A stretch of 28,591 nt of DNA from an uncultured Eubacteriaceae bacterium (GTDB lineage Bacteria; Bacillota; Clostridia; Eubacteriales; Eubacteriaceae): assembly GCA_947630385.1 (NCBI GenBank), contig CANRHG010000003.1:1-28591 (forward strand). Direction: 5' to 3'. Positions 7,553 through 14,996 of the stretch are shown here, piece after piece (positions within the stretch are counted from its first letter, which is position 1; every line of letters starts with the position of its first letter). A program made the position numbers and the translations under genes. The notes below the pieces were generated by a model. It had not been told where the DNA came from. It did not search any database and was given only the letters and a program-made list of their open reading frames with translations.

Positions 7553-8080
7553 ATGAAACTTAGAGATTTAATTAATGTACTCGATACACAATACGTCATT
7601 CTAGCAAACGGTGAACAACCGAACGTTACCGGCTACTTTAAGATCGATGAAATCCCGGAAGAAGCTTTAGACGAAGAGCTCACGAGCGTGGTTCCCGTCG
7701 GAACGGTCAAGAAAACGGTTTTTGATTCGAACGCGGGCGATGGAGATTACGTAGCGGCACTTCGCCTTGAATACAACGGGGAAGTTCCGGTTCACGAATA
7801 CAGCCACAAAGAGCGTCCAAAGAAAAAAGTCGCTTCCCATGCGTATAAATTTGGACCCTTCCCGCTTAGTGTTGGTGAGCTCATTTCCAGCGATATGTTT
7901 AAGGACATCATCAGCTCCGATATGTTCAAAGAATTAATGGAACCGGAAAACCTTCAAAACATTTTAGGCGATCCCAATTTTATGGATTTTATGAACCGTA
8001 TGCGGCCACAGGAGCCGCAAGAACCGGATGATGACGATTCGGACGATTACGACGAAGCGGACGACTACGAAGAATTATAA
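7553..8080 (+). CDS. Hypothetical protein with acidic C-terminal tail
   Basis: I do not recognise this 175-aa protein. The N-terminal half (1-85) looks like a small mixed alpha/beta domain. A basic patch KERPKKK (about 87-93) follows. The middle holds a repeated short motif, SSDMFKDI then SSDMFKEL (about 112-127). The last 25 residues are almost only Asp, Glu and Tyr. No signal peptide or membrane segment is seen. The start is supported by CGAGGT seven bases before the ATG. Only two bases separate its stop from the next ATG (8083), so the two are one operon and probably translationally coupled. It may act with the permease, but that is inference from spacing only. Confidence 0.75.
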   Translation: MKLRDLINVLDTQYVILANGEQPNVTGYFKIDEIPEEALDEELTSVVPVGTVKKTVFDSNAGDGDYVAALRLEYNGEVPVHEYSHKERPKKKVASHAYKFGPFPLSVGELISSDMFKDIISSDMFKELMEPENLQNILGDPNFMDFMNRMRPQEPQEPDDDDSDDYDEADDYEEL

Positions 8081-8082
8081 AA

Positions 8083-9324
8083 ATGTTCGATAAATACGTC
8101 AGGCAATACAAGACGATTATCAAAGTTGTTTTGATAATCGTCTTTGCCAGTCTGGTCTTTTATTTTTGCCTTCAAAATTATACGTTTTTTGTAAATCTTT
8201 TCACTTATATCGTAGGGATTTTAGAGCCGATAATCTTTGGGATCATTATGGCCTATCTTACCGATCCCATCTGCAACTGGCTTGAAAGCGTTTTATACAA
8301 GTATTTAAAGAAGAACAAAAAACTAAAAAACCCGAAAACCCTGGCCCACGTTTTGTCGGTAACTTTGAGCATCATCTTTTTGATCCTGGTCATCCTGACC
8401 GTGATTATGCTCATCATCCCACAACTCGTAAGCAGTGTTTCCAGTTTTATCGATCATTACCCACAGTATTTAAAGACCGCCCAAACCCAGATAAGGGGAC
8501 TGATCGATGCGCTGCCGATCAACGAGAAAACGCAGATTGAAAATTTCTGGAATCAGTTTAATTCCCAGTTTACGCAGTCCTTGACTAATACGTTTTTACC
8601 GAGCGTCTCGTCGATCATCAACAATTTGTCCACCGGTGTCATCAACGTCGCCCGTTCGGTATTTAATTTCTTCATCGGAATTATCGTCGCGGCCTACTGC
8701 CTAGACCGGCGTAAGATATTTGGGCTTCAGTTCAAAAAAATATTGTTTGCTTTTGTGCCGACGGACAAAGCGGAAGAATTTTTGGAACGGGCCGAAAACG
8801 CCAACCACATTTTCCTTAGTTTTTTAGTAGGGAAAATCATAGATTCGGCGATTATCGGGGTCATCTGCTTTTTTGGCGTTTTGTTCCTCGGCATTCCAAA
8901 TCCGTTATTGATCGCCGTAATTATCGGAGTGACCAATATCATTCCCTTTTTTGGTCCTTTTATCGGAGCCATTCCCTGTGTGATTTTAATAGCCCTTGAA
9001 ACGTCTCTGTTAAAAGCGTTGTATTTTACGATTTTCATCTTTTTGCTCCAACAATTCGATGGAAACATCTTAGGACCAAAGATTTTAGGAGACTCTACCG
9101 GAATCACGTCCTTTTGGGTTCTATTTTCGATCCTACTATTTGGCGGGCTCTGGGGAGTAGTCGGTATGATCATCGGCGTGCCGCTGTTCGTGGTGATTTA
9201 TAACATTTTAAAAGAATATACGAATTTCAGGTTAGAAAAAAAAGGCTTACCGACTCAGGCCTATTTTTACGAAGATACAAAGGACTTAAAACCAAAACCG
9301 GAAGAAGAAAAAGCAGACGATTGA
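8083..9324 (+). CDS. AI-2E family (UPF0118) permease
   Basis: This 413-aa integral membrane protein belongs to the AI-2E/PerM/TqsA family. Members have been linked to signal-molecule efflux and to sodium- or proton-coupled transport, so the substrate cannot be read from sequence. Membrane helices are visible near 12-35 and 38-60, a paired hydrophobic segment near 88-120, then a soluble loop with amphipathic helices (about 120-190), and four or five more helices from 195 to 385. The family hallmark is present near the C-terminus: NILGPKILGDSTGI, then a Gly-rich helix with GGLWGVVGMIIGVPL. The tail is hydrophilic. No strong ribosome site precedes the ATG, which fits coupling to the upstream gene. 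A terminator overlaps the stop codon. Confidence 0.9.
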   Translation: MFDKYVRQYKTIIKVVLIIVFASLVFYFCLQNYTFFVNLFTYIVGILEPIIFGIIMAYLTDPICNWLESVLYKYLKKNKKLKNPKTLAHVLSVTLSIIFLILVILTVIMLIIPQLVSSVSSFIDHYPQYLKTAQTQIRGLIDALPINEKTQIENFWNQFNSQFTQSLTNTFLPSVSSIINNLSTGVINVARSVFNFFIGIIVAAYCLDRRKIFGLQFKKILFAFVPTDKAEEFLERAENANHIFLSFLVGKIIDSAIIGVICFFGVLFLGIPNPLLIAVIIGVTNIIPFFGPFIGAIPCVILIALETSLLKALYFTIFIFLLQQFDGNILGPKILGDSTGITSFWVLFSILLFGGLWGVVGMIIGVPLFVVIYNILKEYTNFRLEKKGLPTQAYFYEDTKDLKPKPEEEKADD

Positions 9325-9336
9325 TCTGCTTTTTTT
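9309..9336 (+). terminator. Intrinsic terminator after the AI-2E permease gene
   Basis: AAAAGCAGA pairs with TCTGCTTTT around a seven-base loop that contains the TGA stop (9322-9324), and a T-run follows (9330-9336). The upstream A-run gives a shorter U-tract for the convergent minus-strand gene, so it may work in both directions. Confidence 0.85.
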
Positions 9337-9338
9337 AT

Positions 9339-9854
9339 TTAATCCAGGTTTTCCTGTAACCATTTTTCAATACGCCGGTCCGATTTTTCGACCTGGGATC
9401 CGATCAAAGCCAACCCTTCTTTTAGTTGGGAATCTTTAAGGCTTTTTTCTAAATCGTCGAGGGAAAAACCAAAGCCGCTGCCTTCGTTTGTGCAAAAAGG
9501 CAGTATGGTCTTTCCGCTCAAGTCGTTTGACTCAATAAAAGACAAAACGGGCATCGGAACCGTTCCAATCCAGATGGGAAACCCAAGGATGATGTTATCG
9601 TATTGGGAGAGATCGATTTTTTCTTTTAGTTCGGGCCTGGCCTTTTGTTTGAACTCATCTTTTGCTCTTGTAACGCAGGCCTTGTAATTATCCGGATACG
9701 CCTGCACCGGCTCGAGTTTAAACAGATCCGCGCCGGTCAGTTCCGCTATTTTTTTCGCGGCTTTTTGTGTATTACCTTCGTCGAGTTCTTTGATCTCACC
9801 CGAAACGTAATTTTCACCGTCTTTGCTGAAGTAGACTATTAAATTCTTATTCAT
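9339..9854 (-). CDS. Flavodoxin-family protein
   Basis: A 171-aa flavodoxin-fold protein likely to bind FMN and carry electrons. The first strand and phosphate loop read LIVYFSKDGENY. The later strand NIILGFPIWIGTVP and the ILPFCTNEGSGFG region are typical of the Flavodoxin_4 group, as in NAD(P)H-linked or menaquinone-dependent flavodoxins. A 12-residue insertion follows the phosphate loop (about 14-30). The ATG comes only about 12 bases after the T-run of the terminator that closes the upstream 9918 gene, and no ribosome site is visible, so this gene may have a leaderless message or depend on weak read-through. It ends against the AI-2E gene terminator. The exact partner reductase is unknown. 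Confidence 0.85.
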   Translation of the reverse strand: MNKNLIVYFSKDGENYVSGEIKELDEGNTQKAAKKIAELTGADLFKLEPVQAYPDNYKACVTRAKDEFKQKARPELKEKIDLSQYDNIILGFPIWIGTVPMPVLSFIESNDLSGKTILPFCTNEGSGFGFSLDDLEKSLKDSQLKEGLALIGSQVEKSDRRIEKWLQENLD

Positions 9855-9866
9855 CGTTTTTTATGC

Positions 9867-9896
9867 AAAAAAAAAAGATAATCCTTACGGATTATC
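9867..9896 (-). terminator. Intrinsic terminator of the 93-aa protein gene
   Basis: On the minus strand GATAATCC-GTAA-GGATTATC is a perfect 8-bp stem with a tetraloop, followed by ten T (9876-9867). It sits between the stop at 9918 and the flavodoxin start at 9854. Confidence 0.9.
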
Positions 9897-9917
9897 CTCA
9901 AATTTCAAACTTAAAGT

Positions 9918-10199
9918 TTAGAGAGCTTTAATCGCTGCAATTGCTTCGTCGATCATCTTGATCTTTTCAGCATCAGTTTTAGCTTCATCTACTTTACCGT
10001 CAACGCTGTCTCTCTTTTCCCAGAAACCGTCAATACCTTTGAGTTCGTCGAGACGATCGATGGCTCCTTCGTGGTATTTTCCTTCTGGTTCATTATAACC
10101 TTTTAGGGCTTCGATTATAATGTGTTTTGCAAATGGACCATATCCGATTTTCTTTTCGATAGCGTCGGATATTGCTTTCGCAGTTACTTTTGTTGCCAT
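9918..10199 (-). CDS. Small helical hypothetical protein (93 aa)
   Basis: I do not recognise this protein. It is rich in Lys, Glu, Asp and Ala, with predicted helices around residues 5-35 and 60-93 and no Cys, Trp cluster, signal peptide or membrane segment. A GYGP turn falls at about 19-22. It has one of the best ribosome sites of the window (AAAGGAGGCC, six bases before the ATG) and a strong terminator of its own, so it is likely expressed well as a single-gene message. A palindrome lies 34 bases upstream. A small abundant cytoplasmic protein is suggested, but no function can be assigned. Confidence 0.75.
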   Translation of the reverse strand: MATKVTAKAISDAIEKKIGYGPFAKHIIIEALKGYNEPEGKYHEGAIDRLDELKGIDGFWEKRDSVDGKVDEAKTDAEKIKMIDEAIAAIKAL

Positions 10200-10232
10200 T
10201 GTAGGCCTCCTTTAATAAAATATTACACGAAA

Positions 10233-10251
10233 TGTAGTTATAATTTCTACA
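10233..10251. promoter_or_regulatory. Dyad between divergent genes, candidate operator
   Basis: TGTAG (10233-10237) and CTACA (10247-10251) form inverted arms around an AT-only core of nine bases. It lies between the divergent 9918 and 10303 genes, where both promoters should be. It resembles operators of small metal- or redox-sensing repressors only in general form. Confidence 0.3.
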
Positions 10252-10302
10252 ATTTAATTATACCCTAAATATAAAAAAAGCAAAATAAATTTGAAAATTT
10301 TT

Positions 10303-10887
10303 ATGAAAAAAATACTTTTTGTCAACTCTTGTTTGAGAAACGACTCCAGAACGTTAAAATTAGCAGACGAAGTTTTAAAGTATCTCAATCAACCCATCGA
10401 AACTATCGACTTAAACGAAGAAAAAACGCAACCTTTAACAAAGGAAGACCTCATTATAAGGGAATCTTTGATCGAAAAGGGCGATTTTTCAAGTTTTGAC
10501 AACGCCAAAAAAGTCATCGAAGCCGACAAAATCGTCATAGCCGCTCCCTGTTGGGATCTTACGTTTCCAGCCGTATTAAAAGCGTTCATTGAGTCCATTA
10601 TGATTCGCGGCTATACCTTCGATTATTCCGAATACGGAGTTCCCCAAGGCAAGTGTAAGGCCGATGAACTGATTTTTGTGACCACAAGCGGAGGTCCGTT
10701 TAAATACAATGGCCTCGGAGCCGATTACCTTAAACACCTAGCTCAGGATTATTTAGGGATAGAGAATTTTAAACTCATCTATGCCGATAATCTGGATGTT
10801 ATCACGACGGACGTTGATAAGGTTTTAAACGAAACAATCAAAGAAATTCCCAAAATTTTAGGTAAAAAATGTAATGGGAATCTTTAA
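10303..10887 (+). CDS. NAD(P)H-dependent FMN oxidoreductase (flavodoxin-2 / azoreductase-like)
   Basis: A 194-aa flavodoxin-fold enzyme of the NAD(P)H dehydrogenase (quinone)/FMN azoreductase type, which reduces quinones, nitro or azo compounds by two electrons. The FMN phosphate loop is NSCLRNDSRT near the N-terminus. The second FMN segment IVIAAPCWDLTFPAVLKAFIE (residues about 76-96) carries the P.WN-like turn and the conserved helix after it. The TTSGGPFKYNGLG loop contacts the isoalloxazine in relatives. I take the ATG at 10303, because the frame upstream offers only TTG at 10291 and the family begins at this MKKILFV. No ribosome site is visible. The next gene follows after 30 bases in the same direction. 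Confidence 0.85.
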   Translation: MKKILFVNSCLRNDSRTLKLADEVLKYLNQPIETIDLNEEKTQPLTKEDLIIRESLIEKGDFSSFDNAKKVIEADKIVIAAPCWDLTFPAVLKAFIESIMIRGYTFDYSEYGVPQGKCKADELIFVTTSGGPFKYNGLGADYLKHLAQDYLGIENFKLIYADNLDVITTDVDKVLNETIKEIPKILGKKCNGNL

Positions 10888-10917
10888 AATAGCTCATTAG
10901 AAAGCCTGTTTTAAGTT

Positions 10918-11730
10918 ATGGAAATTGAAGTAGACCGAACTTTTGATCTAGAGCAAATCGAAAAAAGCGGACAGTGTTTTCGCTGGCATAAAACTGAGCA
11001 AGGCTACACGATTGTGGCTTTCGATAAAGTATTAATCGCAAAGCAAGAGGAAGGAAAACTAATTCTAGATTGTAGTCGTGACGAATTTGAAAAACTGTGG
11101 CGAGATTATTTTGACCTAGACCGCGACTATGAAAGCATTTTAAACAAAGCCGACGACTCCTTTTTAAAACTTTGTTGCGACCATTCTTGTGGGATACGGA
11201 TCTTAAAACAAGACCCGTGGGAGATCATCGTAACTTTCTCGATCGCCCAACAAAAATCGCTCTCACAAATCAAAAAAATCATCGACCGCTTTTGCCGCTC
11301 TTTCGGTCAAAAAATCGACGACAAGCATTATACTTTTCCAAAACCCGAAGATTTTCCGGATGACCTGGACGGTTTCGGTCTTGGCTACCGCCAAAAGTAT
11401 TTGGAAAATACAATAAAACGTTTTAAGGAAGACAAAACTTTGCTCGACCGTCTTAAAACGATGGACGAAGAGGAACTGTTTGGTGAGTTAAAGAGCTTTT
11501 ACGGAATCGGGGATAAAATCGCGAATTGCATCATGCTTTACGGCTTTCATAAACTTGACCGTTTCCCCGTGGACGTTTGGGTAAAGCGGGCCTTGGAAAA
11601 CGAATATAAAGACGGATTTGATCACGGAAAATACCATCCCTACAACGGAATTTACCAGCAATATATTTTCCATTACTACCGAAACGTAAAAGAGAATAAA
11701 AATCCAAAAAAAAGTGAACGAGAAAGTTAA
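10918..11730 (+). CDS. ogg: 8-oxoguanine-type DNA glycosylase/AP lyase (HhH-GPD)
   Basis: A 270-aa base-excision repair enzyme of the OGG1 class, which removes oxidised guanine and nicks the abasic site. The N-terminal beta domain has the GQCFRW motif (18-23) that contacts the damaged base region in OGG proteins. The HhH-GPD fold follows, with hairpin FYGIGDKIANCIMLYGF (about 194-210). The catalytic Lys200 is in GIGDK and the catalytic Asp219 in FPVDVWVKR. At the position where many OGG proteins have N-N-N between strands, this one has IAQQKSLSQ (109-117), as in a divergent Bacillota branch. No strong ribosome site precedes the ATG. It converges on dhaL and shares a terminator with it. Confidence 0.9.
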   Translation: MEIEVDRTFDLEQIEKSGQCFRWHKTEQGYTIVAFDKVLIAKQEEGKLILDCSRDEFEKLWRDYFDLDRDYESILNKADDSFLKLCCDHSCGIRILKQDPWEIIVTFSIAQQKSLSQIKKIIDRFCRSFGQKIDDKHYTFPKPEDFPDDLDGFGLGYRQKYLENTIKRFKEDKTLLDRLKTMDEEELFGELKSFYGIGDKIANCIMLYGFHKLDRFPVDVWVKRALENEYKDGFDHGKYHPYNGIYQQYIFHYYRNVKENKNPKKSERES

Positions 11731-11752
11731 ACTTTCCCGTTCACTTTTTTTT
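11706..11752. terminator. Bidirectional terminator between ogg and dhaL
   Basis: An A-run and GTGAACG.GAAAGT pair with ACTTTC.CGTTCAC across the TAA of the glycosylase gene, with one mismatch. T-runs follow on both strands (11745-11752 plus; 11713-11706 minus). The stops of both convergent genes lie in or next to the hairpin. Confidence 0.9.
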
Positions 11753-12401
11753 AATCAGGCATGTTATCGTAGAAGACTTCTAAAATGTCCGCCGATGAAG
11801 CAGCACCCGGATCGAGATGTCCGATAGCCCGTTCTCCGAGTCGCATCGCGCGGCCTTTCTTAGCTACGATGTTTCTCGTAGATTCAAGCCCTTCTTTTCC
11901 CGTGTCCAGAGCTTCTTTCATCGCTTCTTTGATCGGTTTTCCACTCTCTACGGCTTCTTTGAGTTTATCCTGGGCCGGACGTAAGGTATCCACCATCGTC
12001 TTTTCACCGACTTTGGCTTTCCCCCGTTTTTCGATGATGGCAACACCGCGTTCCATCATATCGACAAACTCTTCGGCCGTGACCCCTTCGTCGGCGCCCT
12101 TGGTTTTGACCGGAAGACCAAATTTCATAAAAAAGCTGCCGTAAAGCGGACCGGAAGACCCGCCTACTTTATCAAGTAGAGCTTGACCTACTTTTTTATA
12201 AAACGTGTTGATGTTTTCGTCTTTCCACTCGGGTAGATTTCTTTCCACTTCACGAAAACCGAGAGATAAATTAAAGCCGTGATCCCCGTCGCCGATGGCC
12301 GAATCCAGATCGGTATAATAATCCTTTTTTTCTTCGGCTAGATCGATCAAATCGTTGACGACGTTGATAAAATATTCTTTATTTAGTACTTCTTCTGCCA
12401 T
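11751..12401 (-). CDS. dhaL: Dihydroxyacetone kinase, ADP-binding subunit DhaL
   Basis: A 216-aa alpha-barrel subunit that holds the nucleotide in phosphotransfer to dihydroxyacetone. The Mg-ADP site is clear: DLDSAIGDGDHG, with Asp31, Asp33, Asp38 and Asp40. GGSSGPLYG (about 80-88) and the later TMVDTLRPA segment are also family marks. In the PTS-type system ADP stays bound and is re-phosphorylated by DhaM. The gene starts five bases after the dhaK stop. Its ribosome site is poor, which fits coupling to dhaK. The gene ends in a terminator shared with the convergent DNA glycosylase. Confidence 0.95.
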   Translation of the reverse strand: MAEEVLNKEYFINVVNDLIDLAEEKKDYYTDLDSAIGDGDHGFNLSLGFREVERNLPEWKDENINTFYKKVGQALLDKVGGSSGPLYGSFFMKFGLPVKTKGADEGVTAEEFVDMMERGVAIIEKRGKAKVGEKTMVDTLRPAQDKLKEAVESGKPIKEAMKEALDTGKEGLESTRNIVAKKGRAMRLGERAIGHLDPGAASSADILEVFYDNMPD

Positions 12402-12406
12402 AAAAT

Positions 12407-13417
12407 TTATACTTGCGTGTAATATGGGGTATCGCAGGGATAATCCAAGAGTTCCTTGAGTTCGTCATCGAGTTTAACGAGCGTGATCGACATACCGGGC
12501 ATATCCATCGAACATACGTAAGGGCCTACGAGAGCTTTGTGTACGTCAATGCCTTTTTCGTCTAGGATTTCCTTTACCCGTTTATAACAGACGTGTAAGT
12601 CGATTAGAGGGGTCGCGCCAAGACTGTTTACCATGACGTAAACTTCATCGCCCTTTTCAAACGGAAGATCCGCTAAGATCGGTTCCATGATTTCATCGAC
12701 GACTTTGTCGGCTTCTTCGATCTTTCCACGGCGAACGCCAGGTTCCCCGTGAATCCCCATGCCGATTTCCATATCGCCGTCGGGGAGGTCAAAAATCACG
12801 TCGCCCTTGGTCGGGAGCGTAGCCGAACCCATGGCAACGCCCATCGTACGGGTGTTGTCGTTGGCCTTGTTCGCGGCCGCGACGACTTCTTCTAAGCTTC
12901 CGCCTTGATCGGCTTTGGCTCCGGCAGCTTTCATAACAAAAAAGTCACCGGCGATTCCCCTACGGTCTTCGATATTTTCGCTTGATACGACGTCGTCCGT
13001 GACCAGGACGGTTTCAACCTGAATGTCGTCTTCTTCATCGGCTTTTTCGGCGCCCATGTCAAAGTTCATGACGTCTCCGGCGTAATTTCCGTAAATGTAG
13101 ACGCAGCCTTTTCCCGTATCGACTTCTTTGACCGCAGCGTAAGCCGGTTCCGGGGAAGGTGAGGTATTGATATTTCCTATGACCGAAGCATCGGCAAAAC
13201 CTTTACCTACATAGCCGGTAAACATCGGTTCGTGTCCAGATCCACCGCCGATTATTACTCCAACTTTATCCTTTTTACCAGCGTCATTGGCTACGACTAC
13301 CCGACCCTGTGCTTCTTCCATCTCGCTTTTGTGCACGTAGTCTTTATGGGCATTGACGTAACCTTCGATCATTTCTTCAACAATATCGTATGGATTGTTG
13401 TAAAGACGTTTGATCAT
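12407..13417 (-). CDS. dhaK: Dihydroxyacetone kinase, substrate-binding subunit DhaK
   Basis: A 336-aa subunit that binds dihydroxyacetone covalently through His223 in the GMGIHGEPGV motif. The N-terminal domain has the GGGSGHEP loop (57-64) and YIYGNYAGDVMNFDMG (108-123). The product, dihydroxyacetone phosphate, enters glycolysis. It lies directly before dhaL in one operon. No dhaM or ATP-type fused kinase is seen in the window, so the phosphate donor is unknown. A strong AGGAGG ribosome site lies five bases before the ATG and an extended -10 lies a few bases further up. E. coli DhaK is about 20 residues longer, so the length is in range. Confidence 0.95.
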   Translation of the reverse strand: MIKRLYNNPYDIVEEMIEGYVNAHKDYVHKSEMEEAQGRVVVANDAGKKDKVGVIIGGGSGHEPMFTGYVGKGFADASVIGNINTSPSPEPAYAAVKEVDTGKGCVYIYGNYAGDVMNFDMGAEKADEEDDIQVETVLVTDDVVSSENIEDRRGIAGDFFVMKAAGAKADQGGSLEEVVAAANKANDNTRTMGVAMGSATLPTKGDVIFDLPDGDMEIGMGIHGEPGVRRGKIEEADKVVDEIMEPILADLPFEKGDEVYVMVNSLGATPLIDLHVCYKRVKEILDEKGIDVHKALVGPYVCSMDMPGMSITLVKLDDELKELLDYPCDTPYYTQV

Positions 13418-13442
13418 AATTCCTCCTAGTTACTTTTTAATT

Positions 13443-13451
13443 ATTTTACCA
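13443..13451 (-). promoter_or_regulatory. Extended -10 of dhaKL
   Basis: On the minus strand TGGTAAAAT is a TGn-extended -10 placed 26 bases before the dhaK ATG. No good -35 is present. The same TGnTAAAAT form occurs at 14997-15005 and 17853-17861. Confidence 0.5.
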
Positions 13452-13481
13452 TTATTAAAATCTTAAATGTTTCCTTTGCCG

Positions 13482-14366
13482 TCAATTTGATTTCGTGAAA
13501 AAATTCTTTAAATGGTCCATTTTTTTAAAAAAAGTTACCCCAGATTTAACTAAATTTCTAGTTAATCTATTATATTTAGTAGTATAGAATTTATCGTAAA
13601 AGATGAGCATGGAGTCGTAAAAAGCGTCGAGAACCTGAGGATTCTTTTTGGCGTTCCAACTCTTTTTCTTAAAATGGGTGATCTTGGTTTCAGGGTAGTA
13701 GACGATTTGGTGGCCGTTTTCTTTTAGGCGATAGCAAAAATCGTTGTCTTCGCAGTACATAAAATAATCTTCGCTCAAGCCACCCAGTTCCTCATAGATC
13801 TCTCTGGGAAAAAGCATAAAGGCTCCTGAAATGCATTCGATAGGTTGGATCCGGTCTTCGTTTAGATAGGTTAGATTGTAACTTCCGAAAGTCTTACTGT
13901 TTGGGAAAAGCTCATCGAGCTTTAAAAAATGATAAAGCGCGCCCATCGGTGTCGGAAAACTACGTTTACAGGCCTTATCGAGACTCCCATCTTCGAGTTC
14001 AATTTTACACCCGAGCATTTTATACTGCGGGTGAGATTTTAGGTAAGTTAGCGCATTTTTTAGGGTATCCTTTTGAACGAGGGTATCCGAGTTAAGCAGC
14101 AAAAAGAAATCTCCACGGGCGGCTTTCATCCCTATGTTGTTTGCGCCCGAAAAACCGATATTCTCTTTATTACGAATAAATTTTACATTTTCGTTTTCGC
14201 GAAACTTTGCGTATAATTTCTCTATTGAACCGTCTTGGGAGGCGTTATCGACGACGATGATCTCCGCGTTAAGACCGCCGTCCTCGATCGACTCTAAGAC
14301 CGAAAGAATGCAGTTTTTTGTATAAGTATAGGTATTGTAATTGACGATAATAACTGATAAATCCAT
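13482..14366 (-). CDS. Family 2 glycosyltransferase (rhamnosyltransferase-like)
   Basis: A 294-aa GT-A enzyme that adds a sugar to a surface polysaccharide or cell-wall glycan. The start of the fold is MDLSVIIVNYNT; then IIVVDNASQDGS, the metal-binding LLNSDT (DxD-like), SGAFMLFPREIYEELGG with the following EDYFMYCEDNDFCYRL. These are typical of the WbbL-like rhamnosyltransferase group. I choose the ATG at 14366, because this matches the family start; the longer frame to 14567 would run through the divergent gene and carries no homology. No ribosome site is seen. The divergent neighbour is a polysaccharide-initiating sugar transferase, and both probably serve the same glycan. A C-terminal 40 residues are basic and may touch the membrane. 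Confidence 0.85.
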   Translation of the reverse strand: MDLSVIIVNYNTYTYTKNCILSVLESIEDGGLNAEIIVVDNASQDGSIEKLYAKFRENENVKFIRNKENIGFSGANNIGMKAARGDFFLLLNSDTLVQKDTLKNALTYLKSHPQYKMLGCKIELEDGSLDKACKRSFPTPMGALYHFLKLDELFPNSKTFGSYNLTYLNEDRIQPIECISGAFMLFPREIYEELGGLSEDYFMYCEDNDFCYRLKENGHQIVYYPETKITHFKKKSWNAKKNPQVLDAFYDSMLIFYDKFYTTKYNRLTRNLVKSGVTFFKKMDHLKNFFTKSN

Positions 14367-14994
14367 AAATAAAAATCGTATTAAAACAAAAAAGAAAGAT
14401 GGGATCAAACGAACCCTCGATATTCTCATCTCTATCTTCGTTTTAATAATCTTCTTTCCGTTTTCATTGATCATCGCGCTAATAATTTTACTCGATGATC
14501 CCAAGGGTTCGCCCCTCTTTTCACAAACCCGCATTGGAAGAGATGGGAAACCCTTTAAATTATACAAGTTCCGGACGATGAAGAAAAACGCAGAAGAAGA
14601 ACTCGACGACCTACTCGATCAAAACGAAGCGGATGGGCCGGTCTTTAAAATAAAGGACGATCCCAGAATTACGAAATTCGGATCTTTTCTCAGAAAAACC
14701 GGCATCGATGAAGTCCCCCAGTTTTATAACGTCTTAAAGGGCGAGATGAGCGTAGTGGGTCCCAGGCCCCCGCTCCCCAGGGAGACCGAACAGTATACGC
14801 CCGAGCAGGCAAAACGTTTGTCGGTCAAGCCGGGGATCACTTGCATCTGGCAGATTCAGCCCGACCGTAACGCGATACCGTTTGACGAGTGGATCAAGAT
14901 GGATCTCGAATATATAAAAAACCGGAGTACTTGGCTCGATCTTAAAATCATGTTAAAGACGGCCGGCGTAATTCTTCGGGCGCAGGGCCATTAG
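14341..14994 (+). CDS. Initiating sugar-phosphate transferase (undecaprenyl-phosphate, WbaP/PglC type)
   Basis: Up to 217 aa. This membrane enzyme moves a sugar-1-phosphate from a nucleotide sugar to undecaprenyl phosphate, the first step of capsule, exopolysaccharide or glycan assembly. One hydrophobic segment (about 27-50) is followed by the family core: GSPLFSQTRIGRDGKPF, LYKFRTM, DDPRITKFGSFLRKTGIDEVPQ (key residues Arg, Asp-Glu-Pro-Gln) and MSVVGPRP. The start is a problem: the only standard codon is TTG at 14341, directly after a stop and inside the divergent gene. An ATT at 14380 would give MKTKKKDGIKR, a normal-looking family start. A TTGACG at 14341 with CATAAA 17 bases on could even be the promoter. 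A promoter for the next gene lies at its 3' end. Confidence 0.88.
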   Translation: MTIITDKSINKNRIKTKKKDGIKRTLDILISIFVLIIFFPFSLIIALIILLDDPKGSPLFSQTRIGRDGKPFKLYKFRTMKKNAEEELDDLLDQNEADGPVFKIKDDPRITKFGSFLRKTGIDEVPQFYNVLKGEMSVVGPRPPLPRETEQYTPEQAKRLSVKPGITCIWQIQPDRNAIPFDEWIKMDLEYIKNRSTWLDLKIMLKTAGVILRAQGH

Positions 14995-14996
14995 TG

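Noticed and set aside
14367..14567. Longer glycosyltransferase start
   Set aside because: The extension lies in the divergent sugar-transferase gene and reads as random residues; the GT2 fold starts at ATG 14366.
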